A stretch of DNA of 64,000 nucleotides from Tahibacter aquaticus (GTDB lineage: Bacteria; Pseudomonadota; Gammaproteobacteria; Xanthomonadales; Rhodanobacteraceae), in the NCBI RefSeq assembly GCF_004363655.1, contig NZ_SNZH01000014.1, positions 124,001-188,000 on the forward strand, in the 5' to 3' direction. Within the stretch, counting starts at the first letter, position 1; the number at the start of each line of letters is the position of its first letter. A model generated the notes under the pieces. The model searched no databases, had not been told where the DNA came from, and worked only from the letters and a program-made list of their open reading frames with translations. Of the stretch, positions 7,624 through 17,285 are shown piece after piece. Made by a program: the position numbers and the translations under genes.

Positions 7624-8553
7624 CTACGTCGTCGTCTCCGCCGCCACATTCTTGTCCGTCACCACATGCCGCGCCAGCCGTGCCTCGCGATGGGCGATAT
7701 AGACATTGCTGCAGACGATCACGCCCGCGCCGACGCCGGTCCAGATGTCCAGCCGCTCGTCGAACAGGAAATAGCCGAACAGGATCACGACCGGCAGCTG
7801 CAGGAAGCTCAGCGGCGTCAGTGCGGAGACTTCTCCCCGCTTCAGGGCACGCGTCCAGAGCAGGTGGGCGACAGTGCCGAAGCCGCCGGCGAGGATCACC
7901 CACAGCCACGATTCCGCATTCGGCCATTGCCATACCGGAATCGCCGCCGGCAAGGCCAGGATCACCCACAGGCCGGTGGTGATCAGCACGATGGCATCGG
8001 GATGCTCGGTGCGGGAAAGGTATTTGATGCTGATCGCGACCGTGCCGCTCAGCGCCGCGGCCATCAGTGCGATCAGGCTGGCGATGCTGAAATCGGCCGC
8101 ACCAGGGCGCACGATCACGATCACGCCGATGAAGCCGATCAATACCGCAGTCCAGCGGCGCAGGCGCACGACTTCGCCGAGGAACAGCACTGCGCCTATG
8201 GTCACGAACAGCGGCGTCGAATACGACAGCGAAATCGCCTGCGCCAGCGGCAGGTGCACTACGGCCCAGAAACCGGCCAGCATGGACACGATGCCGATGC
8301 AGCAGCGCATCACGTAGAAGCCCCATTTGTCGGTCTTGAACAGCGCAGGGCCGTGGCGCAGTAGCAGCGGCAGGGCGAAGACGAAACCGAACAGGCTGCG
8401 GAAAAAGGCGATTTCGAACGCGTGCAGTTGCTTGGAGGCCAGGCGGATGGTGACCGTCATGAAGCCGAACAGCACGGCGCTGGCAACCATCAGCAGGGCA
8501 GCGCGAACCAGGTTGGACGAAGCGGCCCCGGCCGCTTCCGCAGAAGCATTCAC
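7624..8553 (-). CDS. EamA/DMT-family transporter
   Basis: The 309-aa protein has about ten hydrophobic segments in two repeated halves, as in the drug/metabolite transporter EamA family. The halves begin near LVRAALLMVASAVLFGFMTV and FSIASLIALMAAALSGTVAI. LAQAISLSYSTPLFVTIGAV and EVSALTPLSFLQLPVVILFG are the matching end-of-repeat motifs. It sits in the inner membrane, and the substrate cannot be predicted. The tail (ARHVVTDKNVAAETTT) is polar. A second EamA protein is encoded at 28206-29069. Confidence 0.85.
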   Translation of the reverse strand: MNASAEAAGAASSNLVRAALLMVASAVLFGFMTVTIRLASKQLHAFEIAFFRSLFGFVFALPLLLRHGPALFKTDKWGFYVMRCCIGIVSMLAGFWAVVHLPLAQAISLSYSTPLFVTIGAVLFLGEVVRLRRWTAVLIGFIGVIVIVRPGAADFSIASLIALMAAALSGTVAISIKYLSRTEHPDAIVLITTGLWVILALPAAIPVWQWPNAESWLWVILAGGFGTVAHLLWTRALKRGEVSALTPLSFLQLPVVILFGYFLFDERLDIWTGVGAGVIVCSNVYIAHREARLARHVVTDKNVAAETTT

Positions 8554-8750
8554 GGCGTCTACCGTGGAAGGGAAGCGGGCAAGCCTACGCGCGCCCCGCG
8601 GTGTGCGACAGGGCCAAAGGTCGGGGGCAGGGCGGGGCCAGCGTGCCGAGCGTGGGCCTGCCGTCGAGTCGCCGGACTTGTGCGTCAGTGCATGATTTGC
8701 CGGGCAGGCGCGGGCGTAGAGTCGGCGCCGGACGAGCGGGGAATTCGATC

Positions 8751-10562
8751 ATGACGGGCGAATGGATGCGTGCCGCGGCGGCAGTGCTGCTGTGCGGGCT
8801 TGCCGGCACGGCGCTGGCGCAATCGGCCAGCCACCGGCCGGATGCACTGCTGGCGAATGGTTTCGAAGCGCCGGACCAGGGCCCGGCGCGCGATACCGAC
8901 GCCGCGCGTTTTCTGGCCCAGGCCACCTTCGGACCGACTACGGCGGCGATCGCACAGCTGCGTGCCGTCGGCTATCGGCAATGGCTGGAACAGCAATTCG
9001 CCGCGCCGGTATCCACCAGCGAACCCTATCTCGACTGGGTCGCCAACCTGCCCGCGAACAACGACGTGACCGACGATGCGCGACTGGAAATCTGGGCGAT
9101 CAATGCCGTAGGCCTGCCCGATCCCAGCCGCGGCCAGGCGCTGCCAGCCGATGCCCTGCGCCAGCGCGTCGCCTATGCCCTGAGCCAGATCTTCGTCGTA
9201 TCGAACAACAACGGCACCTTGAACTACCAGCCCTGGGCTCTGGCCAGCTACCAGGACATGCTGGCCACGCAGGCATTCGGCAATTTTTCCCAATTGCTGC
9301 GCGCGGTGACCTTGCATCCGGCCATGGGCATTTACCTGAGCATACTGCAGAACCAGAAGGCGGACGCAGAGCAGAACATCCATCCGGACGAGAATTTCGC
9401 GCGCGAAGTGCTGCAGCTGTTCTCGGTCGGCCTGGTGCAGCTGAACAGCGACGGTAGCCCGCTGCTGCAGGGCGGCGCGCCGGTGCCGACCTACAGCCAG
9501 GCCACGGTGCGCGGTTTTGCCGCGGTATTCACCGGCTGGAACTGGAACAACGCCGGCTGCGGCGACAATACCTATACCTGCTGCGACGAAGAGACGTTTT
9601 TCTGGTGCGGTCCCAGCAATCGCGACGAAGCGCCGTGGCAGCAGCCGATGCAGCCGGTCGAGGCATATCACGATGCGAGCAGCGACAAGCAGCTGCTGGT
9701 CTATCCCGGCGTTGCCCTGGCCAACGGCGTGCTGCCGCACGGCGGCAATGCGCAGGCAGAACTCGATGCGGCGCTGGCGAATATCGTGCGGCACCCGAAC
9801 GTGGGGCCGTTCATCGCACGGCGCCTGATCCAGAACCTGGTCACCAGCAACCCTAGCCCTGGCTATGTGCGGCGTGTGGCCGAGGCATTTGCCGACAACG
9901 GCCAGGGCGTGCGTGGCGATATGAAGGCGGTATTGCGCGCGATTCTGCTCGACAGCGAAGCGCGCTACGGCCAGTGGCAGCAGGCCGACCGCTTCGGCAA
10001 GCTGCGCGAACCCCAGCTCAAGTTAACCCATCTGTGGCGCGCGCTGGATGCACGCTCGGGCAACGGCCGCGTCGGCAACATGAGCACCTGGCCGTATCTG
10101 GAAGAGCGCATCGGCCAGGCGCCGCTGCGCTCGCCGACGGTGTTCAATTTCTTCAAGCCCGACTACAGCCGTCCCGGCGAGATACGCACGGCTGGTTTGC
10201 GCAGCCCGGAATTCCAGATTCTTTCCGACAGTCTTGCGGTGGGCACGCCGAACCGCCTGTTCTACGAGCTGTTCTGCTACTACAGCGGCAGCGACCGCTG
10301 TTGGGACAGCGACGCGGCAGACACCTTGCGCATGAATCTCGCCCGCGACGCGCCGCTGGCGGCGAGCGATCCGGCGGCACTGCTGGACCGCTACAACCTG
10401 CTGTTCCTGTCCGGCCAGATGTCGCCGTTCATGCGTGCGACCATCCTGGCCCAGCTGCAGCTGCTGACAACCGCCGACTACGGCGCCAGCCTGGGCCGGG
10501 TACGGGTGCAGAACGCGCTTTATCTCATTGTCAACTCGCCCGAATATTCCATCCAGAAATGA
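8751..10562 (+). CDS. Secreted DUF1800 family protein
   Basis: The 603-aa protein starts with a Sec signal peptide (WMRAAAAVLLCGLAGTALAQ). The mature N-terminus carries a DALLANGFEAP motif. The DUF1800 core follows: DAARFLAQATFGPTTAAIAQLR at about residue 45, LRQRVAYALSQIFVVSNN, and HPDENFAREVLQLFSVGLVQLN with the conserved NFARE motif, then VRGFAAVFTGWNW. DUF1800 proteins are almost always paired with DUF1501 proteins, as here. The role is unknown, with a proposed link to extracellular or periplasmic processing. The ATG at 8751 gives the signal peptide, and ATG 8763 is an alternative. The next gene follows after 10 bp. Confidence 0.88.
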   Translation: MTGEWMRAAAAVLLCGLAGTALAQSASHRPDALLANGFEAPDQGPARDTDAARFLAQATFGPTTAAIAQLRAVGYRQWLEQQFAAPVSTSEPYLDWVANLPANNDVTDDARLEIWAINAVGLPDPSRGQALPADALRQRVAYALSQIFVVSNNNGTLNYQPWALASYQDMLATQAFGNFSQLLRAVTLHPAMGIYLSILQNQKADAEQNIHPDENFAREVLQLFSVGLVQLNSDGSPLLQGGAPVPTYSQATVRGFAAVFTGWNWNNAGCGDNTYTCCDEETFFWCGPSNRDEAPWQQPMQPVEAYHDASSDKQLLVYPGVALANGVLPHGGNAQAELDAALANIVRHPNVGPFIARRLIQNLVTSNPSPGYVRRVAEAFADNGQGVRGDMKAVLRAILLDSEARYGQWQQADRFGKLREPQLKLTHLWRALDARSGNGRVGNMSTWPYLEERIGQAPLRSPTVFNFFKPDYSRPGEIRTAGLRSPEFQILSDSLAVGTPNRLFYELFCYYSGSDRCWDSDAADTLRMNLARDAPLAASDPAALLDRYNLLFLSGQMSPFMRATILAQLQLLTTADYGASLGRVRVQNALYLIVNSPEYSIQK

Positions 10563-10572
10563 GGACGGCCGC

Positions 10573-12033
10573 GTGCATCTGAATCGGCGTGATTTCCTGC
10601 GCAAAAGCCTGGCCGCGGCGCTGGGCGGGGCAGGGCTGTTCTCGGCCCTGGGCAATTTGCGCGTGGTGGCTGCAGCGGCAAACCAGGGCCGCTACCGCTT
10701 CGGCGACTACAAGGCGCTGGTGTGCATTTTCCTCGGCGGCGGCAACGACAGCTTCAATAGCGTGGTGCCGTACAGCAGCAGCGAATACAACGCTTACCGG
10801 CAGTCGCGCAACGGACTGGCCGGTGCCGGCGGCCTGGCGCTGCAACAGGCGGCAGTGCAGGCACAGAACCTCGATGCGCTGGCCCTGGCTGCGGGCTTGC
10901 CTGGCGGTCCGCCCAGCGACGGCGGCAGCTACGGCCTGCATCCTTCGCTGGCGCCGCTGCGTGCATTGTTCAATGGTGGACAAATGGCCATCGTTGCCAA
11001 TGTAGGAACCTTGCGTCAGCCGACCACGCAGGCACAGTACCAGGCGGGCACGGTGCCGCTGCCGCCGCAGCTGTTTTCCCACGACGACCAGAGCATCTGC
11101 TGGCAGACCGCGCGTCCCGACGATGCGAATGCCGACGGCTGGGGCGGACGCATCGCCGACCTGCTGTACTCGGCCAACAGCGGTCCCGCGCCGATGAGCA
11201 TCTCGCTGTCCAACGAAAACCGCTTCCTGCGTGCCGCCCTCGTCAATCCGTATGCGATGGACGCCTCGGGCGTGGACAAGATGAGCTATCTCGGCGACGG
11301 TTCCGAATCGTGGATCATGGGTGACAATCCGGGCGGTGCAGCGGCGTACAACGCGCTGATTGCCGAAGGCACGCAGACGCATGTGCTGGAGCGCGCCTAT
11401 GCCCAGGCGGCGAGCGCGGCGATCGACAACTACCAGATCGTCAGCGCCGCGCTGGATGCGGCCGCACCGCTGGCTACGCCCTTCCCCGATACCGATCTCG
11501 GCGCGCAGCTGAAGATGGTTGCGCGCCTGATCGGCGTGCGCGCGGCGCTGGGCATGAGCCGGCAGGTGTTCTACCTGTCCACCGGCGACTACGACACCCA
11601 CGACGGCCAGATCGATACGCATGCGGACAACCTGGGCCAGCTGGCCCAGGCACTGGCCGCGTTCCAGGCCGCGACGATCGAGCTGGCCGTTGCCAACCAG
11701 GTGACCGCTTTCACCGCCTCGGATTTCGGCCGCTCGCTCGCGGTCAACGGCGATGGCACCGATCATGGATGGGGCGGGCACCATTTCGTCATCGGCGGTG
11801 CCGTGCGCGGCCGCCGCTTCTACGGCCGCATGCCGTCGCTGCTGCAAAGCACCCAGGCCAATCCTCTTGCCAACCCCGACGATACCGGCCACGGCCAGAT
11901 CATCCCGACCACGTCGGTCGACCAGTACGCGGCCACACTGGCCAGCTGGTTCGGCGTCGGCAACAGCGACATCGCCGACATTTTTCCCAACCTGCACCGC
12001 TTCGATGCCAGCAATCTGCGTTTCATGGGCTGA
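10573..12033 (+). CDS. Tat-exported DUF1501 family protein
   Basis: The 486-aa protein begins VHLNRRDFLRKSLAAALGGAG, a clear twin-arginine signal (RRDFLRK), so export should occur folded via Tat. The DUF1501 core shows YKALVCIFLGGGNDSFNSVVP (GGND motif) near residue 40, YDTHDGQIDTH near residue 335, and FTASDFGRSLAVNGDGTDHG near 375. These form the metal-binding, sulfatase/alkaline-phosphatase-like fold of the family. I chose GTG 10573, since the longer TTG frame overlaps the upstream gene and would bury the Tat motif. AGGA precedes the GTG. It is the second gene of the operon. Confidence 0.85.
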   Translation: MHLNRRDFLRKSLAAALGGAGLFSALGNLRVVAAAANQGRYRFGDYKALVCIFLGGGNDSFNSVVPYSSSEYNAYRQSRNGLAGAGGLALQQAAVQAQNLDALALAAGLPGGPPSDGGSYGLHPSLAPLRALFNGGQMAIVANVGTLRQPTTQAQYQAGTVPLPPQLFSHDDQSICWQTARPDDANADGWGGRIADLLYSANSGPAPMSISLSNENRFLRAALVNPYAMDASGVDKMSYLGDGSESWIMGDNPGGAAAYNALIAEGTQTHVLERAYAQAASAAIDNYQIVSAALDAAAPLATPFPDTDLGAQLKMVARLIGVRAALGMSRQVFYLSTGDYDTHDGQIDTHADNLGQLAQALAAFQAATIELAVANQVTAFTASDFGRSLAVNGDGTDHGWGGHHFVIGGAVRGRRFYGRMPSLLQSTQANPLANPDDTGHGQIIPTTSVDQYAATLASWFGVGNSDIADIFPNLHRFDASNLRFMG

Positions 12034-12037
12034 GCGT

Positions 12038-12415
12038 TTGCGCGGTTTGCCGGCGGCACTGCTATTGGCCGTGCTCGCCGGCGACGCCAGCGCGCGTACG
12101 TTCGAGGTGATTGCCAATCCCGACATGACGTTTACGCCGGCCACGTTGACGATCTACCAGTACGACCGCGTGGTTTTTCGCAATGGCGGCGGTTTGCACA
12201 ATGTCGTGGCCGACGATAATCGCTTCCGTTGCGCGGTGAACTGCAATACGAATACGGCGCCGAGTGCGTTGGCCTGGAGTGCGGGCGTGCAGTTCACGCT
12301 GCTGGGCAGTATTGGCTATTACTGCGAGCAGCATGGGGATACGGGGAGTGGGATGAGGGGGTTGATCGTGGTGATTGATCGGGTGTTTGTCGACGATTTT
12401 TCGGCGATTCGTTGA
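12038..12415 (+). CDS. Secreted cupredoxin-like copper protein
   Basis: The 125-aa protein has a Sec signal (RGLPAALLLAVLAGDASA) and a plastocyanin/azurin-type fold. It has FTPATLTIYQYDRVVFRNGG and HNVVADD, where the histidine is the first copper ligand. YYCEQHGDTGSGMRG supplies the Cys-His-Met ligands expected for a type 1 blue-copper site. The best start is TTG 12038, five bases after the DUF1501 stop, because no ATG or GTG gives the signal peptide. The C-terminus ends DRVFVDDFSAIR, reminiscent of the GFE/GFD tail of other secreted proteins here. It may serve as an electron carrier for the DUF1800/DUF1501 pair. Confidence 0.75.
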   Translation: MRGLPAALLLAVLAGDASARTFEVIANPDMTFTPATLTIYQYDRVVFRNGGGLHNVVADDNRFRCAVNCNTNTAPSALAWSAGVQFTLLGSIGYYCEQHGDTGSGMRGLIVVIDRVFVDDFSAIR

Positions 12416-12653
12416 TTTTTGTCGTTTGTAGCGGATAGAAGGCTTTGGTTGGGGGGCGGGTTGTTCTTCGCCGTTGAATTTTTGGGAAGGAGTCCGCCGT
12501 TGGCGGATGTTGTTTGCGCGCCTGGCGGCGCGTTTCGCGCGCCTTGGTCGCGCGACCATGTATCGTGCTTTCGATCGGCACGCGGTTGGTTCGGCCGCCG
12601 ATTTTTTTACTTTCCGATGTGCGTGACTGCTTTCACAGGCATTTTGTCGCGAC

Positions 12654-12683
12654 CAAAAAAAAACGGCGCAGTTTCCTGCGCCG
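12654..12683 (-). terminator. Rho-independent terminator of the chitinase gene
   Basis: On the minus strand the stem CGGCGCAG/CTGCGCCG with a GAAA loop (12664-12683) is followed by nine T residues (12655-12663). It lies 33 bp past the chitinase stop. The rest of 12416-12715 shows no gene. Confidence 0.85.
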
Positions 12684-12715
12684 CCCTGGTTCACATTTGA
12701 ACTATCGCTCAGCTA

Positions 12716-14764
<2,049 letters not shown>

Positions 14765-15290
14765 GTCCTGGACTCCGTTGCGAGAGAGGTGCGGAGAGCG
14801 ATACCGGGGAGAGGCGAGGACGCATTGCGGCGCAGTGGCGACTCGGCCCACGTCGCGGCGAACGGCTTCAGGGGCCGTTGCCGGGTTCGCAACCCACCGG
14901 TCGATGGCGGGCTGGGATGTGGCGACAAGTACCGACTGTCGGCAACCCGGCCGTTATGCCAGCCTGGGCCTGCCTGCAATGTCGGGTCCGATGCGCCCTC
15001 CCCGAGCACATCGATACAGCTTTGACTGCCCTGGTTCCGGAATCCGGTCAGGCATGCCCCCGCATGCGTACCGGGAGAGCCGGCAATGCCGGTCCCGCGT
15101 CCGGCCCGTAGTGCGGCCGGCGAATTCCTGGTGAAAGCGCCGCTGGGCGACGCTGGATAGGGCAGGCAATTCTGCAGCATCAAGGCTTCGTCCTGGCCGG
15201 CAATCCTGCCGGCTCGGCACCGCTTTCTTCGCGACTTCCTGTCGACGGACTCATGCCGTCAGCCTGATGCGGGGCTTACAGTGCGCGCCA

Positions 15291-15306
15291 TTGACAACGT
15301 TGTCAA
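15291..15306. promoter_or_regulatory. LacI-family-type operator (perfect palindrome)
   Basis: TTGACAACGTTGTCAA is a perfect 16-bp palindrome with the central CG typical of LacI/GalR-family operators. From memory, N-acetylglucosamine (NagR/NagQ) boxes of Xanthomonadales and Shewanella have a TGACAxCGxTGTCA core very like this. On the minus strand the first half also reads as a consensus -35 (TTGACA). The nearest downstream gene on that strand is the GH18 chitinase. A half-site (TGACAACGTAGG) occurs at about 15379. Confidence 0.55.
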
Positions 15307-15607
15307 CATACTTCCACTGTGGACTTGTCGGGTCGGTCACAGAACGTTGGATATGTTGCGGTGCGGGATTTGTTCGTGATGACAACGTAGGTCTTACTAC
15401 GCTGTGAGCGGTGCGTGCCGGGGTTGTTCTCTTGGTGCTAGTGGTGGGTTGGGCGGTGGTGACGCGGGGAGGGGGCGGGTATGGCCTTTAGCCGTATCGA
15501 GGGGGCGGATTTATGAGCGGAGTTTGGTAATTTCTGCCGAGAATTTGAAACTGATACACAAAATTCTTTACGGCAAAAGTCGATCGGCGAGCCCGCGGCA
15601 ATGGCTG

Positions 15608-15652
15608 CCCCTCACCCAACTTTCCCCCAAGCGGAGCTTGGAGGAGAGGGCT
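15608..15652. repeat. Dispersed hairpin repeat, family B (diverged copy)
   Basis: CCCTCACCCAACTTTCCCCC followed by AAGCGGAGCTTGGAGGAGAGGG is the reverse-oriented, decayed relative of the hairpin at 7468-7515. The stem is interrupted by mismatches. Confidence 0.6.
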
Positions 15653-15674
15653 AAGGCAACGCGGGACCACAGCA

Positions 15675-15770
15675 GGCCGTACCACAGCAAGGCAGAACTA
15701 CTGCAAGACAGAACTGCAGTAAGGCAGGCCTAAAGCAAGGCGGGATCACCGCAAGGCAACGCCACAGCAA
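15675..15770. repeat. Tandem array of six degenerate 16-bp units
   Basis: Six consecutive units of exactly 16 bp each start GGC/GAC and end in GCAA or GTAA: GGCCGTACCACAGCAA, GGCAGAACTACTGCAA, GACAGAACTGCAGTAA, GGCAGGCCTAAAGCAA, GGCGGGATCACCGCAA, GGCAACGCCACAGCAA. Partial units flank both ends. Spacing is strict although the middle bases vary. The array lies just past the 3' end of the flavoprotein gene. Confidence 0.75.
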
Positions 15771-15821
15771 GGCGGCGCAATCCGCGCCTACGCTGCCGGC
15801 GAGGAACCAGAAGGACTGCGA

Positions 15822-17072
15822 TCAGCGCCGCTTGGCCCATTCCGCAGCGCCCAGGCCGGCAACACGGCCGCTGGCCATGCAGGCGCTGAGCAGGTAGCCG
15901 CCGGTCGGGGCTTCCCAATCGAGCATTTCGCCGGCGCAGAACACGCCGGGCAGGGCGTGCAGCATCAGGTGCTCGTCCATGGCTTCCAGACGCACGCCGC
16001 CGGCGGTGCTGATCGCTTCCTGCACCGGGCGTGGACGCAGCAGGGTCAAGGGCAGCGATTTGATCGCGGCGGCCAGTGCCGTGGCATCGTCCATGCGCGC
16101 CTTGCCCAGTACTTCATACAGCAGGCCGGCCTTGACCCCGGCGATATTTGCCTGGCGGCGCAGGTGGTCGCTGAGCGAGCGCTTGCCGCGCGGTTTGGCC
16201 AGTTCGCGCTGCAGCTGCGCCAGCGGTTGCGCCGGCGCCAGGTCCAGCGCGATTTCCACGCTGCCGTCGCGCCGTATCGCTTCGCGCAGGTCGGCGCTGG
16301 CGGCGTAGATCAGGCTGCCCTCGACGCCGCTGGCGCTGATGACGAATTCGCCCTGGCGCGTCTGTGCCGTACCGTCCTGTCCGCGCCAGCTCAGGCTGAC
16401 CGGCTTGAGCGGCTGTCCGGCGAAGCGGCTGGAAAAATGCGCCGACCAGGCCAGGTCGAAGCCGCAGTTGGCAGGTTGCAAAGGTGCAATATCCACATTG
16501 TTCGCCGCCAGCACCGCAACCCAGGCGCCGTCGGAACCGAGTACCGGCCAGCTGGCACCACCCAGTGCCAGTACGCAGGCGCGCGCGGCGACGGCGGTTT
16601 CGTTGCCGTCGCGATCGGCCAGGCGCAGCTGTCCTGCATCGTCCCAGCCGAGAAAGCGCCGCTGTACCTGGAACTGCACGCCCTGTTCGCGCAGACGCCG
16701 TACCCAGCCGCGCAGCAGCGGCGCAGCCTTCAGGTCGAGCGGAAACACGCGGCCGGAGCTGCCGACGAAGGTTTCCACGCCCAGTTCGCCGGCCCAGGCG
16801 CGCAGGGCGTCTGCGTCGAAACGGCGCAGCCAGTGCGCCACCTCGCCGGCACGCACGCCGAAGCGTGCAATAAATTCCACAAAGTGTTCTGAGTGGGTGA
16901 GGTTGAGTCCGCCCTTGCCGGCAACCAGGAACTTGCGCCCGACCGAGCCCAGTGCGTCGAACAGCTGCACGCGCAGTCCGGCGGCGCAGGCGACTTCGGC
17001 GGCCATCAGGCCGGCAGGACCGCCGCCGATCACGGCGACATCGATGGGTTCGCAGGAATTACTGACAGTCAT
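15822..17072 (-). CDS. HI0933/YhiN-family FAD-dependent oxidoreductase
   Basis: The 416-aa protein begins with a dinucleotide-binding motif, VAVIGGGPAGLMAA, at residues 11-24. It has VGRKFLVAGKGGLNLTHSE, the KxxxSGxGRCN-like signature region of the HI0933/aminoacetone oxidase family, and ends CAGEMLDWEAPTGGYLLSAC, the family's FAD-contacting C-terminal motif. Members are flavoproteins of poorly defined substrate. I chose ATG 17072 because it places the Rossmann strand at the N-terminus. The upstream frame runs through the collagenase terminator. Confidence 0.85.
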   Translation of the reverse strand: MTVSNSCEPIDVAVIGGGPAGLMAAEVACAAGLRVQLFDALGSVGRKFLVAGKGGLNLTHSEHFVEFIARFGVRAGEVAHWLRRFDADALRAWAGELGVETFVGSSGRVFPLDLKAAPLLRGWVRRLREQGVQFQVQRRFLGWDDAGQLRLADRDGNETAVAARACVLALGGASWPVLGSDGAWVAVLAANNVDIAPLQPANCGFDLAWSAHFSSRFAGQPLKPVSLSWRGQDGTAQTRQGEFVISASGVEGSLIYAASADLREAIRRDGSVEIALDLAPAQPLAQLQRELAKPRGKRSLSDHLRRQANIAGVKAGLLYEVLGKARMDDATALAAAIKSLPLTLLRPRPVQEAISTAGGVRLEAMDEHLMLHALPGVFCAGEMLDWEAPTGGYLLSACMASGRVAGLGAAEWAKRR

Positions 17073-17154
17073 GGGCAGGGGCGTTGCGGCAAGGCTGCGC
17101 ATGATAAGCGAGGCGGCACAGGCTGCAGCGGTGCCGTGGCGGCAGGTCGCCAAA

Positions 17155-17184
17155 GAAAAAGCCTGTGCCGGCAAGGCACAGGCT
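17155..17184 (-). terminator. Rho-independent terminator of the collagenase gene
   Basis: On the minus strand a 10-bp perfect stem, AGCCTGTGCC/GGCACAGGCT (17160-17184), with a TTGCC-type loop is followed by TTTTTCTTT. It lies about 100 bp past the collagenase stop and before the flavoprotein start, separating the two units. Confidence 0.85.
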
Positions 17185-17285
17185 GGAGAACGGCAAGTCC
17201 GGCCCCGGCGTAGCCGGGCCCGGACCGGGTTGCGGCCGTCAGCCGGGCACGCGAACGGCATGCCGGCTGCGGGTGTGGATCTTCC

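Larger units (their letters stand above)
14765..15821. other. Long intergenic region upstream of the chitinase gene
   Basis: About 1.06 kb without a convincing gene. It holds a 16-bp palindromic operator at 15291-15306, a family B hairpin repeat near 15608-15652 and a 16-bp tandem array at 15675-15770. Frames here of up to 171 codons have arginine/proline-rich compositions and no domain. The stretch from 14765 to 15290 may be a long leader of the chitinase transcript. Confidence 0.6.

Noticed and set aside
15404-15733. A 109-codon open frame on the plus strand
   Set aside because: It crosses the repeat elements and has no domain, signal peptide or ribosome site.
15675-15770. CRISPR array
   Set aside because: The units are only 16 bp, directly adjacent with no unique spacers, and no cas genes lie near.
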